64,000 nt of DNA from Bacteroidota bacterium (GCA_011050615.1 DRFJ01000051.1:62001-126000); one strand, 5' to 3'. Counted from the first letter of the stretch, positions 44,749-54,652 are shown. Program-made: numbers and translations. Notes: a model not told the origin generated them from the sequence alone.

Positions 44749-44773
44749 ATTTTACTTCCCACCTTACAATAAC

Positions 44774-44807
44774 AAAAAGTGCTCCGCAGATTGCGGAGCA
44801 CTTTTTT
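44774..44807 (+). terminator. Intrinsic terminator of rpmH
   Basis: GTGCTCCGC-AGATT-GCGGAGCAC forms a 9-bp GC-rich stem, preceded by A5 and followed by T6. The 44748 stop codon is 26 nt upstream. Confidence 0.92.
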
Positions 44808-44809
44808 GT

Positions 44810-44842
44810 TTTGCATCGTTCCGGCTTTTCTTGCTAACTTTA
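44810..44842 (+). promoter_or_regulatory. Predicted mqnE promoter
   Basis: TTTG at 44810-44813, 21 nt, then TAACTTTA at 44835-44842 (7 of 8 to TAnnTTTG). It lies directly behind the rpmH terminator and 26 nt before the mqnE ATG. Confidence 0.45.
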
Positions 44843-44867
44843 GAGGCTGATATTTGTTTAATACAAT

Positions 44868-45965
44868 ATGAAAGATTTTATACCCAGGGAATTCAGAACC
44901 ATTTACGGGAAAATAATTAATGATGAGAGGATAACATCAACAGAAGGCTTGATGCTTTATAATTCCAACAATCCCGGCCTGCTGGGCTACCTGGCAGATA
45001 TTGTAAGAAAAAGAAAAAATGATGACCACGCCTTTTTTAACCGCAACTTTCATGTAGAGCCCACCAATATCTGCATCCATAACTGTGAATTCTGCTCGTA
45101 CAGGAAAGCGGCGGGAAGTAAAGAAGCATGGAATTACAGTGCAGGTGAAATACTGGATATAGTCCGCCGCTTTGACGATAAGCCCGTTACTGAAGTGCAT
45201 ATTGTGGGGGGAGTACATCCTGATCATAATATAGATTATTACTGCAGGATACTGCAAATGATCAAAAACCACAGGCCCGGACTGCATATAAAAGCTTTTT
45301 CGGCAATTGAGCTCGACTATATTATCAATAAATCCGGACTGAGTATACGTGAGGGTTTGCTTAAATTGAAAGAATGCGGACTGAATTCAATCCCGGGCGG
45401 TGGCGCCGAAATATTTGACGAAAAGGTAAGGGCAATAATTTGCAAGGATAAATCCTCATCGGCCATGTGGCTGAAAATACATGAGGAGGCACATATGGCA
45501 GGTATACCATCAAACGCCACCATTCTTTACGGTCATATGGAGACATATGAACACAGGATTGACCATATGGAAAGACTCCGTAAGCTTCAGGACCGGACAG
45601 CCGGATTTAATTCATTCATTCCCCTGAAGTTCAGAAAGGAAAATAATAAAATGAGAAGGTTTGGAGAAGTGAATATCATAGAGGATATGAAAAACTATGC
45701 CGTGTCCCGTATCTTCCTGGATAATTTCCCCCATATAAAAGCCTACTGGCCTGCACTTGGCAAAGAAACAACCCAGCTTGCCTTATCATTCGGTGTGGAC
45801 GATGTGGATGGTACCATTGATGATACCACAAAGATCTATTCCATGGCAGGCGCCAAAGACCAGAACCCATCAATGACAACTGAGGATATATGCCAGTTAA
45901 TAAGAGGGGCAGGCTTTAAGCCGGTTGAAAGGGACACTCTGTATAAGGTGGTAAAGGAGTGGTAA
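44868..45965 (+). CDS. mqnE: Aminofutalosine synthase MqnE (radical SAM)
   Basis: Radical-SAM enzyme of the futalosine route to menaquinone. It joins SAM-derived adenosyl radical chemistry to 3-[(1-carboxyvinyl)oxy]benzoate, giving aminofutalosine. The 365 residues have the cluster motif C69-x3-C73-x2-C76 in EPTNICIHNCEFCSYRK. GGVHPDHNIDYY, IPGGGAEIF and the METYEHRIDHMERLR segment are typical of MqnE/CofH-type enzymes. The related cyclase MqnC is the main alternative; the EPTNIC context favours MqnE. Other mqn genes are not in the window. Confidence 0.88.
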   Translation: MKDFIPREFRTIYGKIINDERITSTEGLMLYNSNNPGLLGYLADIVRKRKNDDHAFFNRNFHVEPTNICIHNCEFCSYRKAAGSKEAWNYSAGEILDIVRRFDDKPVTEVHIVGGVHPDHNIDYYCRILQMIKNHRPGLHIKAFSAIELDYIINKSGLSIREGLLKLKECGLNSIPGGGAEIFDEKVRAIICKDKSSSAMWLKIHEEAHMAGIPSNATILYGHMETYEHRIDHMERLRKLQDRTAGFNSFIPLKFRKENNKMRRFGEVNIIEDMKNYAVSRIFLDNFPHIKAYWPALGKETTQLALSFGVDDVDGTIDDTTKIYSMAGAKDQNPSMTTEDICQLIRGAGFKPVERDTLYKVVKEW

Positions 45966-46012
45966 CAAACCCATTCTAAACTTTATTCAACTCTGTTATT
46001 TGTCTTTCGTCT

Positions 46013-46045
46013 TTTGTCTTGAGTCGCTATATAATTTTATCTTTG
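46013..46045 (+). promoter_or_regulatory. Predicted promoter of the PASTA gene
   Basis: TTTG at 46013-46016, a 21-nt spacer and TATCTTTG at 46038-46045 fit both Bacteroidota promoter elements exactly. The ATG at 46077 is 31 nt beyond the -7 box. Confidence 0.65.
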
Positions 46046-46076
46046 CCCATACGTTAATATTAAATAAAGCTGTATT

Positions 46077-46916
46077 ATGAGCCTGAAACACTTTCTTGTG
46101 AGCAAGGTGTTTTTAAAACATCTGGGGCTGGCAATTGCCATAGCCATCACCATACTGTTTACAACCCTGCTGTGGTTGAGTATATTTACACGACATGGTC
46201 AGTCAAGACCGGTGCCCGATCTGTATGGACTAACAATAGAGGAAGCTGAGAAAACAGTAAAGGAAAATAAAATGAGATTCGAGGTAATCGACTCCGTTTA
46301 CACCAATATAGTCCCACGCGGTTATGTGCTTGAGCAAAATCCCGTAGCCGGGTTCAACGTTAAGAAGAACCGCCGGATAATGGTGACCATAAATGCCTTT
46401 CAACCTGAGATGATTGAGATGCCTGACCTGCTGGAGTTGTCAAAACGGCAGGCCATAGCACTTATTGAAAGCTCGGGACTGGAACTGGGCAAGCTAAATT
46501 ACAAACCCGACCTGTCCATCGATTATGTCCTTGAGCAACTCTATCATGGGAAGCCGGTGAAACCGGGCGATTCGATACAGAAGGGATCGGTTATTGACCT
46601 GGTGCTGGGTAAGGGATTGAGTAACAGGAGAACGCCAATGCCTGAACTTATTGGTCTGGGTATTAAAGAAGCCAGGGACAGAATACTGGCTTCATCATTG
46701 AATATAGGTACCTTTACCTTTGACAATACAATCAATACTGCCGAAGATTCAGCAAAGGCTTTCGTTTTCAAACAAAACCCGGTATACAGTGAGGATATGA
46801 CCCTCCAGCTTGGTTCATCTGTATATGTCTGGTTTACAACTGATTCCATGAAGCTCCCGATTGATTCTACTATGACAGAATTACCTGACACCCTGTTTAT
46901 GCGTGGTATTAACTAA
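46077..46916 (+). CDS. Membrane-anchored triple-PASTA protein
   Basis: Bitopic inner-membrane protein of 279 residues. It has a short cytoplasmic N-terminus, a membrane segment at about 16-37 and three periplasmic PASTA domains (about 44-107, 112-179, 186-256). Each has a (V/M)PDLxG-type strand, a helix and the 'VxxQxPxxG' strand (YVLEQNPVAGFNVKKN, YVLEQLYHGKPVKPGDSI, FVFKQNPVYSEDMTL). PASTA repeats bind muropeptides or beta-lactams in Ser/Thr kinases and PBPs, but here no kinase or transpeptidase domain is attached. It starts a run with the T9SS cargo gene, rluD and (after a gap) ddl, hinting at a cell-wall role. Confidence 0.9.
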   Translation: MSLKHFLVSKVFLKHLGLAIAIAITILFTTLLWLSIFTRHGQSRPVPDLYGLTIEEAEKTVKENKMRFEVIDSVYTNIVPRGYVLEQNPVAGFNVKKNRRIMVTINAFQPEMIEMPDLLELSKRQAIALIESSGLELGKLNYKPDLSIDYVLEQLYHGKPVKPGDSIQKGSVIDLVLGKGLSNRRTPMPELIGLGIKEARDRILASSLNIGTFTFDNTINTAEDSAKAFVFKQNPVYSEDMTLQLGSSVYVWFTTDSMKLPIDSTMTELPDTLFMRGIN

Positions 46917-46934
46917 TCATAACAATCAGGCTTA

Positions 46935-48788
46935 ATGATTAGAAAAATAAAATATCTGACTTTCCTCTTTCTTATTGCGCCCGTGTTAAGCAGCTACGGA
47001 CAGGAAATAGTTACGGGCCTGGGAAGAAATCCCAGACTGCTTGATGCATGGCAAAAAAGAGACCTGCTTAAATCAGATTCCCCCATGGATACAGTCGGAC
47101 TACCCTTCTTTGATGATTTCATACCGAAAAACATCTTCCCGTCAAACGAACGCTGGGCCGATGATGATGTTTATATTAACAATACTTATCCCGTAAACCA
47201 GTTAAGCCAGGGCGTTGCCACCTTTGACGCTTTGGATTACAGGGGTTTGCTGTATAAGGAAGCCGGCCCTCTTGCCTTTGAAGCTGACCATCTGACCTCT
47301 GCACCCATAGACCTGGATGTGGATCCTTCTGAAAATGTTTTTCTCAGTTTCTTTTACCAGCCCCAGGGGATAGCCGATCAACCCGAACTACAGGACAGCC
47401 TGGTTTTGCAGTTCTACTCAGCCGGCGACAATGAATGGCATCATGTATGGAAAGCCGAAGGAAGAGGCCTGCATAATTTTAAACCCGTAATAATAAAAAT
47501 TGACAACCCCCTTTACCTTTACAGGGGTTTCAGATTCAGGTTTATCAACTATGCAAGTATAAGTTCCGATTTTGACGATCAGTCAATGGCAGGAAATGCC
47601 GATCACTGGAATATTGATTATGTATATCTTGACAGGAACAGGTCCTTCTCTGATACCATACCCGCTGATGTAGCATTCACCCGCTCTCCGGGGTCGGTCC
47701 TGAATACGTATGAATCTATGCCCTGGGAGCAGTTCAAAAATGTATTCCTGTCAGAGATGGGCTCCTTCATAAAAATTAATTACAGGAATAACGACAAGGT
47801 AACACGAAATGTTACCAGGAACTTCACGATACGTGATATGTATGAAGGTACCGGGGTGCATGCTTTTTCAGCCGGGGCAACAAATATTGAGCCTGATGAA
47901 TGGGTGACATATAACGCAAACCTCATATATACCTTCAACTCCCCGTACACTGACTCTGCCATGTTCAGGATCAGGTCGGTCCTTATCACCGATGATTTTG
48001 ACCCCAAGGTGAATGATACCATAGATTATTACCAGGTATTCAGTAATTATTTTTCCTATGATGACGGGTCAGCTGAAAGCGGCTACGGGATAAACGGACA
48101 GGGTGCTTCCAATGCAATGGTTTCGGTCAGATACAGGACTTTTGAGCCGGACACTCTAAGGGCTGTTATGATTGCCTTTAATGACAGCTACCGTTCTTCA
48201 AACCAGAGATATTTTAATATTGCGGTATGGGATGACGATAACGGCATGCCGGGAGAATTGCTTTATGAACAGGAAGAGATGGCAGACCCCGGTGAAAATA
48301 TTAATGAATTCATGCAATTCCGTCTTAATGATCCCCTGCCAGTGGATGCTTATTTTCACATTGGCTGGATACAACAATCTGAGACTTTTCTGAATGTCAG
48401 CCTTGATATGAACACACTGCCGGAGGGAAGAAGGCATTACTACATAAATGGCGTCTGGAGTGAATCAGAAGTGGCAGGCAGCCTGATGATAAGACCTGTT
48501 ATGGGCAGCGCCCTTATACCTTCAGGCATAGACGATATCTGCCCACAGATTAATAAGAGGATAAATATCTGGCCAAACCCGGTTAAAAATATATTGAATA
48601 TAGAGATTCCCGACAACGACCTGGTAATGGGTATTGATATTAATATATACGACAATTACGGGAGATGGCTGATGTCAGAAACGCAGACACCCAGGGTAAA
48701 TGTCACAAGCTTGCCCCCGGGAGTTTATCTTATCATTATAAGTTCAGGAAATAAGGTGATCGGATATAACAGGTTTATAAGATTATAG
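46935..48788 (+). CDS. T9SS-secreted surface protein (type A sorting domain)
   Basis: Surface or extracellular protein of 617 residues with signal peptide IRKIKYLTFLFLIAPVLSSYGQ. The C-terminal ~80 residues are a type A T9SS sorting domain: NIWPNPVKNILNIEIP (WPNP at 545-548), an internal IYDNYGRWL strand, VTSLPPGVYLIIIS and a terminal GYNRFIRL. The intervening ~500 residues form beta-rich modules, one like a jelly-roll adhesion domain; no catalytic motif is recognised. It follows the PASTA gene by 18 bp and precedes rluD by 6 bp. This directly predicts a working type IX secretion system in the organism. Confidence 0.87.
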   Translation: MIRKIKYLTFLFLIAPVLSSYGQEIVTGLGRNPRLLDAWQKRDLLKSDSPMDTVGLPFFDDFIPKNIFPSNERWADDDVYINNTYPVNQLSQGVATFDALDYRGLLYKEAGPLAFEADHLTSAPIDLDVDPSENVFLSFFYQPQGIADQPELQDSLVLQFYSAGDNEWHHVWKAEGRGLHNFKPVIIKIDNPLYLYRGFRFRFINYASISSDFDDQSMAGNADHWNIDYVYLDRNRSFSDTIPADVAFTRSPGSVLNTYESMPWEQFKNVFLSEMGSFIKINYRNNDKVTRNVTRNFTIRDMYEGTGVHAFSAGATNIEPDEWVTYNANLIYTFNSPYTDSAMFRIRSVLITDDFDPKVNDTIDYYQVFSNYFSYDDGSAESGYGINGQGASNAMVSVRYRTFEPDTLRAVMIAFNDSYRSSNQRYFNIAVWDDDNGMPGELLYEQEEMADPGENINEFMQFRLNDPLPVDAYFHIGWIQQSETFLNVSLDMNTLPEGRRHYYINGVWSESEVAGSLMIRPVMGSALIPSGIDDICPQINKRINIWPNPVKNILNIEIPDNDLVMGIDINIYDNYGRWLMSETQTPRVNVTSLPPGVYLIIISSGNKVIGYNRFIRL

Positions 48789-48794
48789 GCACAA

Positions 48795-49826
48795 ATGGCC
48801 GGAACGGATGATCATATTGAAAACGAAGAATTATTTGAACATTACCGGGTTGAAGCCGATGCCGGGCAAAAAGCACTCAGAATTGACAAATTCCTTGTAA
48901 ACCGGATTGATAATACTTCGCGCACCCGAATTCAGAATGCTGCGCTTGCAGGAAATATCTTAGTTAACGATCAGGCTGTAAAATCAAACTATAAAGTAAA
49001 ACCCGGAGATATTATACAGATTTTGCTGGCTCATCCGCCGAGGGAAACTGAAATATTGCCGGAGAACATACCACTTGATATAAGGTATGAGGACGAGTCA
49101 GTATTAATAGTAAACAAAGAAGCCGGGATGGTCGTACACCCTGGAACCGGTAATTATACCGGTACCCTGGTCAATGCTCTTATGCACCACCTGAGGGACA
49201 TCCCTCTTTTTAAAACGGGGGAGTTACGCCCCGGACTGGTTCACAGGATTGACAAGAACACCTCAGGCTTATTGCTTGTTGCAAAAACCGAATTTGCCCT
49301 CAATAACCTGGGAAAGCAGTTTTATGAACACAGTACAGGGAGAAAATATACCGCGATAGTATGGGGGAACCCGGGAAAAGAAGGGACAATTACAGGCAAT
49401 ATAGGGAGAAGCCCCGGAAACCGTAAACTGATGCATGTTTTCCCTGACGGCCGTGAGGGTAAACCTGCTGTCACTCATTACAGGCTTATTGAAGACCTCT
49501 CATATGTTTCAATCATTGAATGTGAACTGGAGACCGGCCGCACTCACCAGATAAGAGTACATATGAGCTATATTAAACATCCCCTTTTCAATGACCCTGA
49601 ATATGGAGGCGATAAGATATTAAGAGGGACAACTTTCACAAAGTACCAGCAGTTTATAAGGAACTGCTTCAGTATTATGCCACGCCAGGCCCTGCATGCA
49701 CGATACCTCTCCTTTAATCACCCCGTAAGCGGTAAACGCATGGAATTTGAAACAGAGTTGCCGGATGACATGAACAGGCTTATTGAGAAGTGGAGGAATT
49801 ATACCACTGGAAGAGACGGGTTATGA
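48795..49826 (+). CDS. RluA-family 23S rRNA pseudouridine synthase
   Basis: RNA pseudouridine synthase of 343 residues, most like RluD. An N-terminal S4 RNA-binding domain lies at about 25-90 (LRIDKFLVNRIDNTSRTRIQ). The catalytic domain has Asp153 in LVHRIDKNTSGLLLVAK and the later ETGRTHQIRVHMSYI and DPEYGG motifs. RluD modifies helix 69 of 23S rRNA; exact target uridines cannot be read from sequence. It begins 6 bp after the T9SS cargo gene. Confidence 0.93.
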   Translation: MAGTDDHIENEELFEHYRVEADAGQKALRIDKFLVNRIDNTSRTRIQNAALAGNILVNDQAVKSNYKVKPGDIIQILLAHPPRETEILPENIPLDIRYEDESVLIVNKEAGMVVHPGTGNYTGTLVNALMHHLRDIPLFKTGELRPGLVHRIDKNTSGLLLVAKTEFALNNLGKQFYEHSTGRKYTAIVWGNPGKEGTITGNIGRSPGNRKLMHVFPDGREGKPAVTHYRLIEDLSYVSIIECELETGRTHQIRVHMSYIKHPLFNDPEYGGDKILRGTTFTKYQQFIRNCFSIMPRQALHARYLSFNHPVSGKRMEFETELPDDMNRLIEKWRNYTTGRDGL

Positions 49827-49924
49827 GAGGCGGGAGATGAAAATTTTAGCTGCCAGCTATTGTAATTAAGCCCTTAAGGCCGCAGGCTATATAGATGCAT
49901 GAATACATTAAGTTAACTATTTAG

Positions 49925-49932
49925 TATATTTG
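49925..49932 (+). promoter_or_regulatory. Predicted -7 box of ddl
   Basis: TATATTTG matches TAnnTTTG exactly. Transcription from it would begin at about 49936-49939, leaving a leader of about 17-20 nt to the ATG at 49956. This supports that start over the ATG at 49944. Confidence 0.5.
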
Positions 49933-49955
49933 GAAATCCTAATATGCATGTTCCT

Positions 49956-50930
49956 ATGAAAACCATAGCCATAGTCACAGGGGGCAACTCTTCGGAATTT
50001 GAGATATCAGTAAAAAGTGCCGGGGCGGTGGAAAAAGCGCTTGCGAATCGTTACCATACCTTTCTCATAATGATAAAGGGACAGGAATGGTACTGGGAAG
50101 ATCAATCAGGGCAGGCATACAAGCTTGACAAAAACAATTTTTCACTTAAGCTGCATGACAGACTGGTGCGATTTGATGCTGTTTTTATAGCCATCCACGG
50201 TACCCCGGGCGAGAATGGTTACCTGCAGGCTTACTTTGAGATGATGGGTATACCTTATACCGGATGTAATGTTTACACTTCTGCCCTCACCTTCAATAAA
50301 AATGCCTGCAAGTTATTTTTAAGGAATTTCCCGGTAAAAATGGCACGATCAGTGTTGATAAGTAAAAATAACATCCCTGATCCTGATAAATTATCCAGGG
50401 AGCTTGGCTTACCGGTATTCATCAAGCCCAATGATAGCGGATCAAGTTTTGGTATAACAAAAGTTACGTCAGTTGAGCAAATAATTCCCGCCATACATCA
50501 TGCCTTTACTGAAAGTCCGCAGGCACTTGCAGAAGAGTTCATGGACGGCATTGAGGCTGCCTGCGGCGTAATAATAACTTCAGAAAAAACAATCGTACTT
50601 CCGGTTACAGAGATAGTGAGCAAGAATGAGTTTTTTGATTATGAAGCCAAATACGATCCTGCAAAAGCCGATGAGATAACACCGGGGCGCTTCCCGGGGC
50701 ATGTATCCGAAGCCATCCGGGAAGCAAGTTATAATATTGCTTCATACCTTGATTGCAAAGGTCTGGTCAGGGTTGACTTCATTGTGGCAGATGAAGAACC
50801 TGTTTTTATTGAAGTGAATACCATCCCCGGCATTACAGAGGAAAGCATTGTCCCCAAACAGATGAAGGAATACGGCCTGGACCCGGGAGAATTGTACTCC
50901 CTTCTAATTGAGGACGCCCTGAAAAAATAA
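49956..50930 (+). CDS. ddl: D-alanine--D-alanine ligase
   Basis: ATP-grasp ligase that makes D-Ala-D-Ala for peptidoglycan. The ATG at 49956 gives 324 residues beginning MKTIAIVTGGNSSEFEISVK, the standard N-terminus. Motifs: FIAIHGTPGENGYLQAYFE, the ATP-grasp Lys in VFIKPNDSGSSFGITKV, FDYEAKYDP (omega loop) and the Mg-binding FIEVNTIPGITEESIVP. It supplies the dipeptide used by the MurF-Alr fusion at 26.4 kb, which also provides D-Ala. Confidence 0.95.
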   Translation: MKTIAIVTGGNSSEFEISVKSAGAVEKALANRYHTFLIMIKGQEWYWEDQSGQAYKLDKNNFSLKLHDRLVRFDAVFIAIHGTPGENGYLQAYFEMMGIPYTGCNVYTSALTFNKNACKLFLRNFPVKMARSVLISKNNIPDPDKLSRELGLPVFIKPNDSGSSFGITKVTSVEQIIPAIHHAFTESPQALAEEFMDGIEAACGVIITSEKTIVLPVTEIVSKNEFFDYEAKYDPAKADEITPGRFPGHVSEAIREASYNIASYLDCKGLVRVDFIVADEEPVFIEVNTIPGITEESIVPKQMKEYGLDPGELYSLLIEDALKK

Positions 50931-50982
50931 GCTTTCTTCCTGGCCGGGCCTGTCAGAAAACTCACCCCATCCTGCAGGGGCT

Positions 50983-53880
50983 TCAGTCTTTTACATTCAG
51001 TTCCACGTCATCAAACCTGTAGGTATCTATTGGCTCACAGGTGCACATCAGATTCCTGTCACCATAACCGTTATCAACCCTTCCAACCGCGGTCCAGAAC
51101 TTATTCCCGGCAAGTCCCGGCACCGGGTAAGCGGCCTTCTCCCTGCTGTACTTATGGTCCCACTTATCACTTATAACCATTGCAGCAGTATGAGGTGAAT
51201 TATGCAGAACATTATCCTCCCTGTCAGCCTTACCCTCTTTAACCTCCTGTATCTCATTCCATATTGATTTCATAGCCTCAACAAAGCGGTCGAGCTCATA
51301 CAGCGGTTCACTTTCAGTTGGTTCAACCATAAGTGTGCCATGCACCGGGAATGACAAGGTAGGAGCATGGAAACCATAGTCCATTAACCTTTTTGCTATA
51401 TCTTCTTCACTGATACCTGCTTCTCCCTTGAATTTCCGGCAATCGATTATCATTTCATGACCTACCCTCCCCTTCTTTCCCTTGTACAGCACATCAAAGT
51501 GTTCTTTAAGGGCTGATGCCAGGTAATTGGCATTAAGGATGGCCATCATGGTTGATTTTTTAAGCCCTTCCTCTCCCAGCATATAAACATAGGCATGGGA
51601 TATGGTAAGGATCAAAGCCGACCCAAAGGGTGCAGCTGCCACAGCTGTGGTTCCGTTACTTCCTCCTGTGGCAACAAGCGGATGCGACGGGAGGAATTCA
51701 ACCAGGTGTCCGGCAACACATATGGGTCCCATACCCGGACCGCCTCCGCCATGGGGGATGGCAAATGTTTTATGCAGGTTCAGGTGTACCACATCGGCTC
51801 CTATATTAGCAGCGTTTGACAGGCCAACCATGGCATTCATATTGGCGCCATCCATATAAACCTGCCCGCCATTCTCATGTATAACGGAAGTCATCTCCTG
51901 TATGGCTTCTTCAAAAACACCATGTGTGGATGGATAGGTGATCATAAAGGCAGACAGCTTATCCTTATTCTCAGATGCTTTTTTTCTCAGGTCTTCGACA
52001 TCAACATTACCATTCTCGTCACATTCAACAACGACCACATTCATGCCGGCCATGACACCGCTGGCAGGGTTAGTACCGTGAGCCGATGAAGGTATAAGAA
52101 CGATATCCCGGTGACCTTCGCCCCTGCTTATATGGTACTGGCGTATGACCATTAATCCCGTATACTCACCTGCCGCACCTGAATTAGGCTGGAAAGAAAT
52201 AGCTTTGAAACCTGTAATTTCCTTCAGTGCGTCCCCCAGTTCATCCATTATCTGGTAATAACCTTTTGCCTGGTCTTCAGGGACAAAGGGGTGAATATTA
52301 CCATATTCCGGCCAGCTCAGGGGGAACATTGATGTAGCTGAATTCAGTTTCATTGTGCAGGAACCCAGGGGTATCATGCTATATGCCAATGATATATCCC
52401 TGTTTTCCAACATTTTGAGATAGCGCATCATGTCTGTCTCGCTATGATACCTGTTAAAGGCCTCCTGGGCCAGGAAATCCTTTTTCCGGAGAAATTTCTC
52501 GCTTATGCAGATGCAGTCACAAAGCTTATCAACTTTCTCATGCTTCTTTCCTGCCGCTTCAGCAAAAATCTCAATCAGAGTGTTAATTTCATCCAGGGTA
52601 GTTATTTCATCCATGCTGATCATTACCTTCCCCTCATAGAAAAAATTAAGGTTAATCTCCTTTTTCAGTGCCAGTTTTTTAATCTTCCCGGCTTCGACAC
52701 CTTCAGGCAGCCTGATGTCCAGTGTATCAAAAAATTCCCTGTTGGCTATTTTATAGCCAAGTTTTTCAACTGATTGTTTAAAGGTGCAGGCTGACTGGTG
52801 TATATGGGAGGCTATTCTTTCCAGTCCTTCAGGCCCGTGGTACTGGGCATACATTCCGCTCATACTGGCAAGCAGAGCCTGAGCCGTACATATATTTGAC
52901 GTAGCCCGCTCCCTCTTTATATGCTGCTCCCTGGTCTGCAGTGCCATTCTCAAAGCTGGTTTACCGTTAGAGTCGACCGATACACCTATAATCCTGCCCG
53001 GCATGCTTCTTTTCAGTGATTCATGTGAAGCAAAAAAACCGGCATGGGGGCCGCCAAAGCCCATCGGAAGACCGAAGCGCTGATTTGAACCGAACACTAT
53101 ATCTGCTCCCCACTCACCCGGGGGGTTAAGGAGTACAAGGCTCATAAGGTCTGAAGCAACGGCAACAAGGGCTTCGGCTGAATGAACCTTATCCGCAAAG
53201 CTTTTATAATCCCTTATATCTCCATCTGATGAGGGATATTGCAGGATAGCTCCAAAGAAAGAATCATCTGTTTCCTGTGAGGCGTAATCGCCCATCACCA
53301 GTTCTATACCCAGTGGTTCAGCCCGTGTTAATATCACGTCGAGTGTCTGGGGAAATATCTTCTCATCAACAAAGAGCTTGTTTACGCCGGCCTTAACAGC
53401 TGCCCTAGGCCGTGCATTATGCATCATTATCATGGCTTCGGCCCCCGCAGTCGCCTCATCAAGCAATGAAGCATTGGCCAGCCCCAGGCCTGTTAATTCA
53501 CATACCATAGTCTGGTAATTCAGGAGTGCTTCGAGCCGGCCCTGAGAAATTTCAGCCTGGTAAGGAGTATAAGAGGTATACCATCCCGGGTTTTCCAAAA
53601 CATTCCTGATGATCACCGAGGGGGAAGCTGTGCCATAATAACCCATACCGATAAATGAACGGTACTGCTTATTCTTCGCACCTATTTCGCGTATATGCTT
53701 AAGATACTCGAACTCACTCATTGCCTCAGGCAGTTCAAGAGGCTTATCCAACATTATTGAAGGAGGAACCGTTTCCTTTATGAGCCCATCGAGTGATTCT
53801 GCTCCCACGGCTTCGAGCATGCTGAAAACTTCATTTTCCCTGGGACCGATATGCCTGTTAACGAACTTGTCAAATGCCAT
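50983..53880 (-). CDS. gcvP: Glycine dehydrogenase (decarboxylating), P protein
   Basis: PLP enzyme of the glycine cleavage system; it decarboxylates glycine and loads aminomethyl onto lipoylated GcvH. The 965 residues are the fused single-chain form. The N-terminal pseudo-half carries FIGMGYYGTASPSVI and GRLEALLNYQTM. The C-terminal half has PLP Lys704 in LNLHKTFAIPHGGGGPGMGP. No glycine riboswitch-like leader is visible in the AT-rich 129 bp upstream, and gcvT/gcvH are not adjacent. LpdA at the left edge of the window is the L-protein candidate. Confidence 0.97.
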   Translation of the reverse strand: MAFDKFVNRHIGPRENEVFSMLEAVGAESLDGLIKETVPPSIMLDKPLELPEAMSEFEYLKHIREIGAKNKQYRSFIGMGYYGTASPSVIIRNVLENPGWYTSYTPYQAEISQGRLEALLNYQTMVCELTGLGLANASLLDEATAGAEAMIMMHNARPRAAVKAGVNKLFVDEKIFPQTLDVILTRAEPLGIELVMGDYASQETDDSFFGAILQYPSSDGDIRDYKSFADKVHSAEALVAVASDLMSLVLLNPPGEWGADIVFGSNQRFGLPMGFGGPHAGFFASHESLKRSMPGRIIGVSVDSNGKPALRMALQTREQHIKRERATSNICTAQALLASMSGMYAQYHGPEGLERIASHIHQSACTFKQSVEKLGYKIANREFFDTLDIRLPEGVEAGKIKKLALKKEINLNFFYEGKVMISMDEITTLDEINTLIEIFAEAAGKKHEKVDKLCDCICISEKFLRKKDFLAQEAFNRYHSETDMMRYLKMLENRDISLAYSMIPLGSCTMKLNSATSMFPLSWPEYGNIHPFVPEDQAKGYYQIMDELGDALKEITGFKAISFQPNSGAAGEYTGLMVIRQYHISRGEGHRDIVLIPSSAHGTNPASGVMAGMNVVVVECDENGNVDVEDLRKKASENKDKLSAFMITYPSTHGVFEEAIQEMTSVIHENGGQVYMDGANMNAMVGLSNAANIGADVVHLNLHKTFAIPHGGGGPGMGPICVAGHLVEFLPSHPLVATGGSNGTTAVAAAPFGSALILTISHAYVYMLGEEGLKKSTMMAILNANYLASALKEHFDVLYKGKKGRVGHEMIIDCRKFKGEAGISEEDIAKRLMDYGFHAPTLSFPVHGTLMVEPTESEPLYELDRFVEAMKSIWNEIQEVKEGKADREDNVLHNSPHTAAMVISDKWDHKYSREKAAYPVPGLAGNKFWTAVGRVDNGYGDRNLMCTCEPIDTYRFDDVELNVKD

Positions 53881-54009
53881 ATTATTTTTTTGTTTATGAT
53901 TTATTAATTATGATTTTTTATCTATAAGTTTTTATCAATTCCGGGGTAATTTATAAATCTATATTAAGAATTCATATGCTAAAGAAAACTTAAAGATAAT
54001 ATTATTGTC

Positions 54010-54645
54010 TTATGTTAAAAAAGGATTTGTCTTCCGTTCAACACCTATTTTTGTCTCAGGTCCATGTCCCGGGTAAACGACAGTACTGTCAGGAAGGTTC
54101 AGCAAATTGGTCTTAATACTTCTTATCAGAGTGTTATAATCCCCGCCCGGAAGGTCAGTGCGACCGATACTCCCGGCGAATAAGGCATCACCTGTAAAAA
54201 TAAAATCCCCTTCCTCACAATAGAAAGCAATGCTTCCTGCTGTATGTCCGGGTATAAAAAGGCAGAGCAGTCTTATTTTGCCAACCTCTATCTCCTGACC
54301 TCCTGATATAAAAGTTCCTATACCGGGTGGTTCGGGCATGTTGAGTCCAAACATTTCAGCATGCTGGCCTGCAGACAGAAGGTTCATCTCATCTTCCCTG
54401 GCAGCATGTGTTTTAAGCCCATATTCCTCCAGGACATAATGATTCCCGAAAATATGGTCAAGATGCAGGTGGGTGTTAAGCAATTTAACGGGCTTCAGTT
54501 CATTTTCGTTTATAAATGTTTTCAACTCATCAAACTCCTCATCGGTATAGCAACCACAATCTATTACAGCGCAATCACCATTCTCATCAGCCAGTATGTA
54601 GGTATTAACTTCTATGGGTGAAAAAACAAGCCTGTGTATTTTCAT
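54010..54645 (-). CDS. Metallo-beta-lactamase-fold hydrolase (glyoxalase II-like)
   Basis: Small MBL-fold hydrolase of 211 residues from the ATG at 54645; the frame is open to 54705 but inside the upstream pcm gene. The dinuclear-metal motif LNTHLHLDHIFGN (HxHxDH), His of FIPGHTAGSIAFY, Asp of FIFTGDALFAGSIGRTDLPG and His of YPGHGPET are all present. This resembles the YcbL/glyoxalase II subgroup that hydrolyses thioesters, but the substrate is not certain. It starts 7 bp after pcm and is co-transcribed. Confidence 0.92.
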   Translation of the reverse strand: MKIHRLVFSPIEVNTYILADENGDCAVIDCGCYTDEEFDELKTFINENELKPVKLLNTHLHLDHIFGNHYVLEEYGLKTHAAREDEMNLLSAGQHAEMFGLNMPEPPGIGTFISGGQEIEVGKIRLLCLFIPGHTAGSIAFYCEEGDFIFTGDALFAGSIGRTDLPGGDYNTLIRSIKTNLLNLPDSTVVYPGHGPETKIGVERKTNPFLT

Positions 54646-54652
54646 AAAATCT

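Noticed and set aside
53881-54009. Possible glycine riboswitch upstream of gcvP
   Set aside because: The region is AT-rich and lacks the conserved GG-rich elements and paired stems of a glycine aptamer.
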